Below, piece by piece: positions 13,101 through 24,538 of a stretch of 64,000 nucleotides of DNA. The number at the start of each line of letters is the position of its first letter. The first letter of the stretch is position 1. The notes beneath the pieces are model-generated. The model saw only the letters and a program-made list of their open reading frames with translations, searched no databases and was not told the origin of the DNA. The translations under genes and the position numbers were made by a program. The stretch is from Cinclus cinclus (Eukaryota; Chordata; Aves; Passeriformes; Cinclidae), in contig NC_085049.1 in NCBI RefSeq assembly GCF_963662255.1, positions 64,651,158 through 64,715,157 of the forward strand, written 5' to 3'.

Positions 13101-16100
13101 TTGTTTGCTTTTTTGAGCTTGGTTTTCATTTTTTCTCAGAAGAGTTCTTTTCTCTTTAGGTTTGTCATTTGACAAAATGATTCATGACCACTGTCTATGT
13201 GCGTGCAAGGACTGGACCACAATTTGCAATTTCTGAGCTCATTTCCTAGATGAAGCAAAAGAATTTATGCATAAGTTTAGGAAGTTACTTCAGCTCATCT
13301 AGGCATCACTTCCCCACTTGCATGTAGCTTTCCACTTCAGTGGAAATTGCAACAGCATCTCAGCTTAGATGTGAATATGTAACAGCAGAAATCATGACCC
13401 TCTGGTTACTCAAATTACTATTTGAAAAATAATGTTCTCAGTAAAGGCTGTGTAAAATTTCAAGCAGTTGAGCAGCAAGGGTCAGAGCGCAGCTTTAGGT
13501 GCAGGTTTTGTGCAAACACTAATTGCATCACTGGAAACTGTTACAGCTCCAGTGTGTTTGTCCCTCAGCCTCTTTCCAGGTTAAACCCTAGGAGTTTGAA
13601 CCAGTCACTGCAATGCAAGCTGCTGACAGAATAGCAATAATGTGTCTGTCCCTCCTTGCCAACACCAATTAGATTCAAATGTCTCAAACATTTCAAGTGA
13701 ATTAACATGTTGGCACTAATCAGGAGTTCACAAGAATTGCACAGATGCAGCTGGGGTTTTTAAAGTGCCATGGCAATGTAGGCATGTGGCAGCGTGGTAA
13801 GACAAGGCAGGCATTCTGGGCCATATGACACTGGGAGCCACTGGAAGAAATGTCCGTGGCAATGTGCCAAACTGGTGGTGTTGAACCTGTTAGATAAGAT
13901 GTTTGCAGTTTGCCAAGATGCCCTGTTTCCTTCTCACTTTGTTTGTTTACTTTTCCTCCCTGCTGGCTCTCCCTGTCTCTTCCCTTCCCCAGCAGTGAAG
14001 TCCATGCTCTTGGCACACGCTGCCCACAAGTCAGAGGTAGTTTGTCCCTCTGCAGATGGTGACGTGGAAATTTTTTGGCCCTCAGTAATGCCATACAAAG
14101 AGCATCATCCTTTTAGCATCTGCAACAAAGTGCGTGCTGCATTAGTGGAGCAATCAAGTGTGCGTGGCCAGGAAAGGGGCTTCAAGTGGAAGTCACTGTC
14201 CTGGCTCAAAAATCCCTGCCTATTAACTACACCTTAGGGCCCTGGTGCAGTGCAAAATCCTGCTCATGAACACCAGTGGCAGGTCAATCTCTGGCCTTTC
14301 TGGAAAGAAGACAGGGCCCATCTCACTCAAGCCTTTGCGCTGACACATGAAACTTAGGGGGTTTGGACCATGGTGATTTTTTCTGACCCACAGAAGGCTG
14401 ATCTGGGGGAAAAGACACAGTTTTCAAGGTATGAAGCAACACCTTGGTTTGAAAATTTTGGTGGAGGGAAGGAGTGAGAATTCATAGCTTACAAAATAAT
14501 TTCTAACATCTCAATTTTGAGGGACACTTTCCTTTAATGGATTCCAAATCACAAATGAGTTTGTGAAAATTTATATGTACGGAGATCTCTATGAATAAGG
14601 ACAGAGAAGATCAGAGTTCTTTTGAAACCTTCTGCATGTGGCACCACTGATCCACTGGTGAGAAAAAAAGGTCACTTTTTAAGCATTTGGCATTGAAAAC
14701 CTCCCTAGAAAGATTTAAAAATTGCTCATATTTTCAAAAATGCCTACTTTTTGGGATTTCACAGATCTGTCTGAATCTAATGTCTAGTGTGAGCAATGCC
14801 TTAAGAATCCTGATTTTCCAAAAGTCCTTACATTCAGTCTCTGAAAAAATCAGTCTTGTTGTCAGATGTACAGAAGTGTGGAAAACTGTCCTTTTTGACT
14901 AATGTTTTCAAAGTGTCCTCAGACTGGACAAGGCATTGTTGATAAAATGTGACCTGTAAAGCAGCAAGAGCAAATCAAGATAACATTCTACATCACATCT
15001 TAGGAGAGGTATGATGAGTAGCTAGAAGCAAAATAAACCATAGAATTATGCCTCTATGGCATGACAAGTGTTGCTCCAAGGAAATGAAAAGCTGCACACA
15101 ATTGCAAGTCTTAATCCCCACCTCAGACACTGAAAAGACCCTTGAGTTTCCCTTTGGCAGAGCTTCCAGAGGAGTTTTTGTGTGTGCACAGTGGTGCCCT
15201 GGTAGACACATATGGATCTGTGCCCTGCCTGTACCTGCTCAGCAGGAATGTAAACAAGACAGAGATGCTGCTCTTTTCAGTAGCTTGATCTCTTGAGAAT
15301 CACCCAAGGAGAAACCATAAGAGAATTTCTTGTGTCTCTATGTTGTGCGTGCATGTTGTGGCAGAGAAAGGAAATTGTGCTCTTTGCAAGTGGGCCCAAG
15401 AAAAGAGAATAAACTCCTTGAGACTCAGAGAAATGAGAAGTAACGTAAAGCAAAGGTTACATCTGCAAAAGTGTCATTCATTCACTATATAGCAAATGAG
15501 GCTGGAGCAATCCCTGAGCAAATACATCCAAGAGAGATGACGTGACTGAAATCATGTATGTTGGCATTTATCTTGCCTGGTTAAAGCTCTCGTGCTATCC
15601 ACATTGCACAAGAATTGATATGGAAAGGTCAGATACATGGCAGAGCTGAGAAGAGAGCAACTCTGGGGCATTTCAGCACGTTGCAGATCACCAGACCAAA
15701 AACTGCAGAGGATTCCTGGCAGCCCAACTCATCAAACCCATTTAATGCTTACTTGATGCTGCCACACTCTCTGTTTTTTGTCCTTTAAACTGTGTCCTAA
15801 TGTTCTAAGGAAGGCTGTGAGAGAGGACATCTGTAACCCATTTCTTTGGGTTTGGTTACTGTCTCATTTTGAAAGACCTCTGATTTTCTTGTGTCTGACC
15901 CTCAGTTTCTCCTTAATTAAAGAGATGTCACTGTATATGTGTGTGTGTCTATCACAAGATTTAAATCACTCCTTGCAAAGAAATTTTATATTTCTTCCAT
16001 TCTCTGGAAGAGCTAAAAATCTATCAAGTGGTACACCTCTTTGACAGTAGGAGCAGTGCAGCTGCCAGCTGCTGTTTCACATCTGCAGATTTCTCCACCA

Positions 16101-16890
16101 TGCCAGAGCTATGGTAATATTTACAGTGACAGATACAGAGCATCCATGTTTGCTTTTCAAGTCTAGCATTGAGTAAACTCAGTGCTGACCATTTTATAAG
16201 TGCATGAACTCCATTGACCCTTGTCTGCACCACTTGGGAATACAGTTTGCCTAATTATTATTATTATTTGGAACAGAGAGTTTCATCAATGCATGGTTAG
16301 TGAGAGAAGTCCCGTGTACATCTGTTGGCATAAAACCCTATTCCTACTCCTTCAAAAGCACAAGAACATGGTTTCCCCATGGTGGGAATCCTGACATTTT
16401 TAGAATTACTGGCAGAGTTAAACCCTGCACTAGGTCAAACTCTGAAATTCAATAGTAAAATTCAATACACATTTAAGCATTTTCAGGTGTGGGGTCTAAA
16501 TTCTCAGTGCACAAGGGAAACACCCTGTTTTTGAGAGGGCTGAGAAGGAGGAGAAAGCACGTGTGACTTTGTTTCTTCTGTGCTGCCACATGACAAGAAG
16601 TGGCTTAGTTTATCCTGTCAGGTGGAGAGCAGGTGGTGTTAAGTTGTACAGTAGAACAGCTGATTCCGTGAAATGCATCTCAAAATTAGTTTAACAACCC
16701 AAGACAAGCACAGCCTGTGGTTTAGTGACAGCTGAGTGGAGGTTTGCATTGTACTGATAACATCCTGTATCTCTGTGCTGGTGTGGGATATGCACATGTA
16801 CTCCTTTGCAGCCAGTAACTTCTCGACAGATTTTCACACTGACTGATTTGGCTGTTATTTAACAAGTTTATTTTTCTCTTCCTGCCATGG
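10186..16890. other. Gene-free stretch with one doubly open segment
   Basis: No gene is recognised. The longest open frame is 147 codons at 13794-14237 (+), starting with GTG, with 124 codons open on the opposite strand at 13720-14094; neither resembles a known protein. Minor features are an (AGTACAGT)-like duplication near 10778-10798, a T/G-rich patch at 11970-12050 and a (TTA)n run at 16255-16268. Confidence 0.55.
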
Positions 16891-16935
16891 CTTTATTTTT
16901 TTTTTTTATTTTTTTTTTTGTTGTTGCTGTTGCAG
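16891..16935. repeat. T-rich tract grading into (TTG)n
   Basis: Nearly pure thymine interrupted by single adenines, followed by ttgttgctgttg. This is low-complexity sequence. It could be the poly(A) tail of a retroposed copy lying on the minus strand, but no recognisable element body adjoins it. Confidence 0.8.
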
Positions 16936-17392
16936 TAGTAAAATTGTCCCTGATATTCTCAGAAGTTCTTCATAGCACTGTTAATGTTTTGATTGATGTT
17001 TTGCTGGAATTTTTTTCGCTGCAATGTTTTTTAAATGTCACATCTGTTCTCGAAGTGCAGTTACTTAATTGGTGTACATTGCTGGATTGGATTCAGTACC
17101 TACGCATCTATTAGCAAGGTACAAAGCTGCACGGGTTGTCAGAACATACCTGAAAAAAGAAGTGAGAGCTCAGCTTCCTATAGCAGAAAGGTGACAATCT
17201 CTGCTGATGTGGGAGGTAGCACAGCAGGGCAACACCCAGGGCAAACCAGGGAAGATTCCTTTGCAGTGGAAAGAGTCCTGCCTTTGGAGACCATTCAATC
17301 TGAATAAGAACAAAATCAACAGTATTGGTGTCTCCTATAGCTTGTCTGGTATCTTCTCATGCCTATCTGATTTCTTATGCAGGGGTAAACAC

Positions 17393-17506
17393 TTATATAT
17401 AAAATATACACATTATGTAGATATATATATATAAAATATGCAAATATATAAACATTATATACATTGTATATAAACCACATATTTTATACATAACGTACAA
17501 ATATTA
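17393..17506. repeat. AT-rich TA-repeat tract
   Basis: About 110 bases of tatata, aaatat and acatta words with almost no G or C, including an uninterrupted alternating TA run near 17421-17433. It is a degenerate (TA)n or AT-rich low-complexity tract and is likely to unwind easily. Confidence 0.85.
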
Positions 17507-18008
17507 TACCCCTGTCTTTCCACAATGCCTTTGTAATAGATAACAATTTACTTATCAGTGAGATCATACATGATTCCCATTTCATGGCCTGGGGAATGGA
17601 GAAGAAGAAATAAAATGGCTTGACATAGAGGCCAGAGGTTCAGAGGCAAAATGCTATGCAGAATTAAGTTTCATTTGCTGTAGTTCAGTAGTCTGCATGC
17701 TAGGAATTATTGCCTCCATATTTTGCAGTGTGAAAATGTAAAAATATGGAGCAATGCTATTAAAGTACCAGAAATAACTCAAAGAAAAATAACAGACAAA
17801 TGTAAAAAAAGAATTGGAAGTAAAACATTTTTTTAAGTATTAGAAACACAAGATGTTATTGAAGTAACACAAAGAGTTACACAAGTATTATTTACAAAAA
17901 ATTATCTGTTCGATTGTTACTGTCACTTTTCACTATACTTGTTTTTCCTAAAATTATCTGATCTACATTCTTGTATGTGCTTCCAGTGTTGACAGACTCC
18001 TATTTTCC

Positions 18009-18145
18009 AATCAAAAACAAAAAAAAACAAAAAACAACAAAACACCCCCCCCAAAAAAAACAAAAAACAAAAACAAAACAAGACAAAAAACCAACAAAAA
18101 AAACAAACAAAAAACCCCCCAAAAAACCCAAAACCAAACCCTTGA
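18009..18145. repeat. A/C-only low-complexity tract
   Basis: About 135 bases composed almost wholly of A and C on the + strand: A runs of 3-9 separated by single C, plus C runs of 6-8 near 18044-18051 and 18115-18120. The pattern is a decayed (CAAA)n/(CAAAA)n array. Open frames across it (Lys/Pro/Thr-rich on +, Phe/Cys-rich on -) are artefacts of the composition. Confidence 0.9.
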
Positions 18146-21100
18146 AATGTTTGACTAACTTCACTTGCTCTAGGAGAGTGAAAGGAAAACATGAAAATAC
18201 AGCAGGTCTCCTGAAAGGCGAGTTGTTTTGGAGTTTTATTTTCTTTTGTTGTTTTTTTTTCTTTTGACTTAGTGCACTTTACAAATGTGGTGTATGCTCA
18301 GTTCATAGTAAGAACATATCTAAGTAGTAACGGGTGCAATATGATTTAAAAGTCTCCCCCATCATGCAGAAATTAGAATCCTCTCTCCAGGGACATTCCT
18401 CAAAGAATAAAGCAGAGCCTTTCTCCACATTTAAAGCATTTGATTGTGTGAGAAATGACAATGAGCCATAAAATCTGGAGGGAAATATTACTGAACACTG
18501 ACATATGCCCCAAACACAGTGGAGCCTGTCAACTGCACTTCAGGCCAGGGAAATTAAGGTCTTGATCTTGTCCAGGTAGGGGGAAATTTAAAGAGCTGTT
18601 TCTAACAGAGAACTTAGGCCCTGAAAACCTGCTTTCAAATAGCAGCAGCAGCAGCAGATGCAGCAGCCAACATTATGAAGGTGCCAGCTTGTTTTGTTTG
18701 CAAATGCATGTCTTACTGTCCCTTTACTGCTCTGGCATGCTCTTTTCTTAAAAGAGATGAGAATAATTGTCTCCATTATTCCTATTATGTATAAAAATGG
18801 CAAAAAAAGAACATAAAGGTTGCCTGTTCAGACACTCAGAAGTTAAAAAAATAATGGGATTACTGTTGCCTTGACAACATTTCTCTCTCTTTTCCCTGCC
18901 CCCAGTTTCATTCTTGGAAATGGCTAAACCACTTTGCTGAAACTCTATCAAATAATCAAATAAAATATTCAGTTCTGGGGAGACAAATAGCATCAGAAAC
19001 TTCCTCTTGCCTTTTCCAGAGCCTGGTGAATTTCTAGCCAGCTGAAAAAGAAGGGTTTTATGATGAGAAGGATCAGGTATTGCCGCATACCTGGATGGCG
19101 CTTGTAGGTCCACCTGCATTTTCTCATTTAGTTTAATTTACCTTGCACGGATCCCTGAACACCACATTTGATGTGCACTCCTTTGTGCTGCGAGAGGAAA
19201 GACCATGTCAGCAGCAGCACAGGGACCTCAGCTCCTCTCAGCTAAGCAAGGAGGGTGGGCTTCCCATCCCAGTGAAGTGAAGACTTGGTGGGATTGAGGC
19301 TGAGCTGGCAGCTCCTGTGGGCAGGTGACAGTGCCTGGTGACATCAGGCTCCTCTCCAGCTGAGCTCTGAATGAGGTCAGGCAAGAGACTGCCAAATGGC
19401 CTTGCCTTGTCAACACTGCCGTGGTTGGTGCTGTTATCACCCAGCAAATGGGAGCGTGATGGAATGTGCATTCTTGCCCTCTCCAAAGCTGGAGAGCGAG
19501 TGGCAGCAGGTATCTGTGTTTGCTCATACCACTTACACTCTCCTGCAAAGAAGCTCAGTGTTTGGTTTGTAACCGAAGGGTCTTTGTAGATGATTGTAAA
19601 ATATTATGCCATGGTTCATTTTTCATGCTAATTTGAATTTATGATGAGGTTTCTTTCAAAGAAGGTACAGAACATTTTCGGCACACACTGGGATGGCTGA
19701 AACATTAACAAACCACTGACCTGGTGCAAAGCCAGGAAATACTGTTATGCTCCTTTCCTGACATCTGATCTAACATGGCATCCAAAAAAGTGAGGTAAAG
19801 GAGCATGTATAGGGGCTGGAAGTGGACCAGCTGACCAGCACAGTCTGTGACAAATGATCCGACAGCACTGTGATGGGGTGAGGACTGTGGTTTATTTAAA
19901 AACTGATTTCTCTGGGGAAAAAAGAAAAGGCATAACTAAATTTGCATTTAATGAGACGTATTTTTAAACCAAAACAATTACGGCTGCATTAATTTTCCTT
20001 CCTTTCCTTTTACTTGGAACATAGTCAGCCTTTGCTTGTTTTTTAAGATTCCTGCTGAACGCTTTTCTGGCTCAAATCAGAACCCTCTGGCAGGCAGCTC
20101 CTCCGTTGCTTCTGTGCACAACCAGCATCACTTGTGGTGTTTCATCAGCACTGGGGCTGGTCCATCAGGCTTATCAAGTCCTGCTCTGCAACCTGAACTC
20201 AGCTAAGGGGTACCAGTGATTAGCCCCAGGTCCTAACTGGTATGTTTGTGAAAATTTAATCTAAAGTCACAAGCAGAGTCATCCAGGACTGACTCATGTC
20301 AGGTGTCTGTGTGGCTCATTCCTGCACTGGGAATGCTGGGAGATATGGCTGTCCTAGACATAGGACTAAGGTGTTCTGGTTCAAAGGCATTTTCTTCAAT
20401 TAGAAATTTTGTTAATTTGTCAATCTCGGTATCCCATAATAGTTTTCTTTCAAGGGAGGACACCTAAAGGAATTTAGGTGATATGATATGTCTTGCTCCT
20501 GCAGCTCTGAATCAATCCCTTTTTTGGTCAGGGAGCTTTTGTCAGTGCTAAGTAGTACTTAACTGCACTACACTACAGTGCTAGGTTCAAAAAATCTAAA
20601 ATCCTTGGATCGGTTATGCACAGATGCAAGAGAATCAAATGCTGTATTTCCCACTGGTGACTATCTGTCCTCAATCCCTTCCCCCTTCATGCTCTCATGT
20701 AAAAGCAGACAGTGTTCTTCTTTTTAAGCAAAGCATTAAAGAGTGCTTTTCTCTGTTCCAAATACGTTATTTATAAGCATGGAAGCATTAGGAAATGATC
20801 AGTATATTAAGGTTGGATTGCAACCTGTGTAATACAGGGGAGCAACCTCAACAGAGCAGTTCACACATAAGCCAGCTAAAGATCTGGCCTATAAATTGAT
20901 GGTTAATAAATGTGGAATAACAGGTCTAAGAACACCAGACTACCAACAGCTGCTATGAAGTGGAACTGGTTGTTCAAAATCTTCCAGATACATTAATGTT
21001 CTGCTTTGCATTTTATTGCAGAGATGGATGATTGGTCCTGCTGGCCAAAACCCAATTCTTCCCACAAGGGAGAATGATCTGCAGCTGAATTACCTCTGAT

Positions 21101-22503
21101 ATTGGTATTCCATATTCCTTTCAACACAGCGACCATTTTGAAAGCATAATGCAATTTGGTCATGCATGGCAACAATTTTTGCAGCAGAGTAACATGTGAA
21201 TAATCTAAATCATGCTGGAAATTTGAAAGGAAAATCCATTTGATTAGGATATATGGCATGGGAAATGCTCTCTCTGTTGTATTTCACATCAATAAAAGCT
21301 TTTCTTGATTTGATTTTATTTGATTTGTGTGTAGCAAAGCATTGCTGGAGAGATTACTGGAAGTCTTGCTGCAGAATGGAAGCTGAGACATACGTAGCAG
21401 ATCTATAAGGGTAGATAAGCATTTTCAACTAAAATATTATTGAAAAAATAGTCAGTTTTGCTGAAGTTATTTTCCTCAACCATGACTTCTCTCAGGGAGA
21501 ACAACAGTGTAGCATTTAAAGACACTCAGCAGCACTGAATGTCGCCACAAAGCAAAACACTGTGTACACTGAAGAGGAAAAAAATAAATTACCTGGTTAA
21601 AATTTGGGCAGAAAAACAGGTGTCACATCCTGCTCTGCTGAAGTGAACAGGAGAAGAGCTTTGAAGCATAGACAGTAAAGAGGGTTTTGGCTTTTTGTTT
21701 CACCCGGGCACCAACAGTGCATGCTGTACAGTCAGTCATCCATCACAACCCAGCACAGCCCCCTCTCAGTCCTGGCTCAGGGGCAGGATGTGGTGCTCAG
21801 AGTCACCCTGCTCCTTCCTGCAGCACTCCTGCCTCCTGTGGGGAATGGCTTGGCACGAGTCAGATGTCCATCCTCTCACAATCACCAGTATTTCTTCTTC
21901 TGGACAATTTTCTTTTCCACATACCACTTGTCTTCTCTTTTCTGTTCTTTTAGTTTTCCCCCTCTTTAAGGTTTTGTGATCCCTTTTCCATGGCTAGCCC
22001 ACTGTCTCAATTTTCCCCCGTGATTCTCCAATCAGGGTTCATTATTTGTGTAGGCAAAGGACCTGCTGAGGAGAATGAGCACCAGACAGATGTTGCTCCT
22101 ACCCTGTAGGACCTTTGCTCAGGGTGGGTCCCTGTTTTGCTGCTCTTCTCTCTGAATCCATACCTGAGGCTCTCAGGCTGGAAGAGCCCAAGTCTCTTTA
22201 CTTTGCATGGGGCTAAAGTCATTGATTTGCACTTTTCAATATTCAAGGGATTTGGGGCAATTGCCCATCTGTTGTTAAGTCTAATGGCAATTCCGTTTCA
22301 CAGTCTGTTATCACTAGTACCCTGGTTATTATCATATCTGTACAGGTGACTCTGGCTGGTCTCTGCACTCACAGCTGTTTGTTACCATCTCCCAGCCTAA
22401 GAGGCAGCTGCTGCCATATAATCACTCCTGGTGTGTCTGAGTAAAGTCACACAAATTTAAATTGCTGCTGGAGGTTTGCTTTTTTTTATTTTTGTCCTCA
22501 CAG
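18146..22503. other. Gene-free stretch
   Basis: No gene or mobile element is recognised. Open frames do not exceed 123 codons (18748-19119, -). Between 21687 and 21979 all three + frames are partly open at once, which reflects pyrimidine-rich composition rather than coding. A short (AGC)n run lies at 18641-18657. A T-rich polypyrimidine tract at about 22480-22500 leads into the splice-acceptor-like site that opens the next feature. Confidence 0.55.
18641..18657. repeat. (AGC)n trinucleotide microsatellite
   Basis: Five AGC units plus a partial one, followed after a short break by another 'gcagcagcc'. CAG/CTG-type repeats of this length are usually stable but often polymorphic. Confidence 0.9.
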
Positions 22504-23080
22504 GGGCAAGGAGTGTTTGTACAGTCAGTTGTGCCTGTCAGCTGGGAGGAAGTAAACACCCTCTGGGAGACAGTCGGGAGCAGATTTTAAGCCTCTTTGC
22601 CACTGGCATGGCCATGTGACTGCTCCATATTCTCATGGTTGCAAGGTCAGAGAGGCTGGATCAGACAACCACTGTCTGCAGTACTTTGCAGAGTGTGGGA
22701 AATGCTGTAGGCACTCTTGCCCACAGCAGGGAGATGCTCTGGGAGGCTGCTCCTTCTGGCATCCACCTTGGGGCTGTGGGAGACTGGAGCTCTGGCTGGC
22801 CCAGGAGTCCTACCTGTGTGCAGCTCAGGGGTACGTGGGTGGCCCCACGCACTCCTTGGGAAGACAGGGGCTGTGTGGAGGCAGCACACCCGAGGCTGGC
22901 ACAGGGTGCCTGTTGCAGTGAGACCCTGAGCAGCAGTGCAAAGATGTTTCATGGCTCAGACTGGCAGTTCCCTTCTTTCCAAATTCTGCAACCAAAGCTC
23001 CAAGCTGAGAAACACCACGTCCTGATGGTGGCCGGCAGCCAGAAGTACACATCCCTTGGGAAGGCAGTCAGGATCAGCAG
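22504..23080 (+). other. Candidate exon (unproven), GC-richer, splice-bounded
   Basis: The 577-base segment is preceded by a long T-rich tract ending in 'gtcctcacag', a good acceptor. It is followed at 23081 by 'cag' then gtaaga, a consensus donor. Inside it, an ATG at 22635 opens a frame of about 149 codons that stays open up to the donor and then meets TAA inside the putative intron, as real donors often do. An in-frame TGA at 22617 places the ATG as the first possible start. The translated product is rich in Gly, Ser, Trp and Cys, shows no domain or signal peptide I recognise, and its start context is weak. GC is clearly higher than in the flanks, which alone lengthens open frames; the minus strand is also open for 101 codons (22647-22952). 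It could be an exon of a long non-coding RNA, an alternative exon, or chance. Confidence 0.25.
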
Positions 23081-24488
23081 GTAAGACCACCCAAGAAGTG
23101 TAGCAACACACAAAAAAAAGGGTGACTCCAAATATGAAAAGCAAATGTTCGTTTAACATGGTTATCTAGGGTCTCAAGGAAAGCTGGAATAGTGTGAGCC
23201 ATTAATTTAGCTGTGAGGCTTAGTTTCTTGAAAGTTCTTTCAAGGATTTCTTCTTGAACAAGTGCAATAAAAAGCTTTTAATATACCCAGACTGATTTTT
23301 GCTTCAGTGTGCAGTGTGTCTCGCCTCCATTTGTCTTTTACTGTCAGCAGTCTTTATGCACTTAATTCTACTCTGACATCTGATTTCTTTAATAAAAATA
23401 TACAAATATACATCTCATCTTCATTTGAGGAGCAAACCTCCCTCAGCTGTCATCAGAGAAATTATAAAGAAAGTATAGATTACATCATTTGCTTTACTGA
23501 AATTTAAGTGCAAACTGAAATTCTCAGATCAGTTCAAGCAAATCCTTACTTTTGTCACAGGAACCAAAGATTTAAAGTGCATCAAGGCCAATTATGTGGT
23601 TGACTTCAGAGATATGGTTGACTTTAGAGCACTTTGAATTGGTGCTGCAAATAGCACCATTAGCCCAAGTGGCCCAAGCATCTCTTCTGTCTGTATGCCT
23701 TCAGCATCCATCTACATTCTTCTGAGGATGCAAGTTTAGCTTTACTCTCATTTACCTCTGGATGAAGGTGAGATAGCAAGGCATTAATTTTTAGATCCCA
23801 TATAGCTACATTAATCCAAAATGTACCTTTCATTTCACACAAATATTCAGAAAAGGAAGTGGAGTATTCTGCCAAACACACTAAAGTTTCTTGCCATTTA
23901 ATGGCAGTCTGAGAGAATAAACAATTTTATTTTTATTTTATTTTATTTTCATCTGATTTTGTTCTCATCTGTGATGGCTAATTACTAAAAGAGTTCTACT
24001 TCCAGGTCACAAAATTTATGAATAGAAGATATTCAGGTGTGCTGCCTAGGTCAGGTATCACAACTCAGCGCAGATATCCACACAATAAAATACTTCTGAT
24101 TTCAATTACTGTATGAATGGATATGCTGATTATGCAAAAAAAAAAATCAATAAAATACTAACCAGACAATGCAAGAAAGTAGGTGGCCAAAGATATCATC
24201 GAGGCATATGTCTGTACAACACAAACATCTCCCTGCAAACAGGTGGGGCACGCTCATGTTAGCACTAGACATGCTGTGTCCATGGAACAGCCAAAGTCAC
24301 CCAAGTGTCATGATGGAAAGCTGTTTAATTTTTAAGCTACAGTAGGTATACTTTCTTTTTAACCCCTTAGTGACTGACTAGTACTACTTCTTTTCTGGAA
24401 GCACACTTTCCAGGCAGGTCAGTGGAGTTTTTTTCTGCCTGAAGTGACAGATTGAAGTCACTGAGGGTAAAGTACCACATTGTGCACA
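23081..24488. other. Gene-free stretch
   Basis: No gene is seen. It holds an imperfect tandem pair of a roughly 20-base unit (tatgtggttgacttcagag and tatggttgactttagag, 23593-23629) and a (TTTTA)n run. Confidence 0.6.
23924..23949. repeat. (TTTTA)n microsatellite
   Basis: About five slightly irregular units of T4-5A. It is low-complexity sequence with no coding content. Confidence 0.85.
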
Positions 24489-24538
24489 CCAAACCAAACC
24501 AAACCAAACCAAACCAAACCAAACCAAACCAAACCAAA
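24489..24538. repeat. (AAACC)n microsatellite, about 9.5 perfect units
   Basis: Nine uninterrupted AAACC pentamers followed by AAA, read as (GGTTT)n on the other strand. The array is perfect, which suggests it is recent or still changing in length. On the minus strand it produces an artefactual Val-Trp-Phe-Gly-Leu repeat. Confidence 0.97.

Noticed and set aside
13720..14237. Overlapping 147-codon (+) and 124-codon (-) open frames
   Set aside because: The + frame starts with GTG, both strands are open together, neither translation resembles a protein family, and no splice sites frame the segment well.
17923..18267. Frames of 89-98 codons rich in Lys/Thr/Pro or Phe/Cys
   Set aside because: They are direct translations of the A/C-only low-complexity tract.
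21687..21979. Three + frames open at once over 250-290 bases
   Set aside because: All three frames open together indicates pyrimidine-rich composition rather than coding; no acceptor/donor pair and no recognisable peptide.
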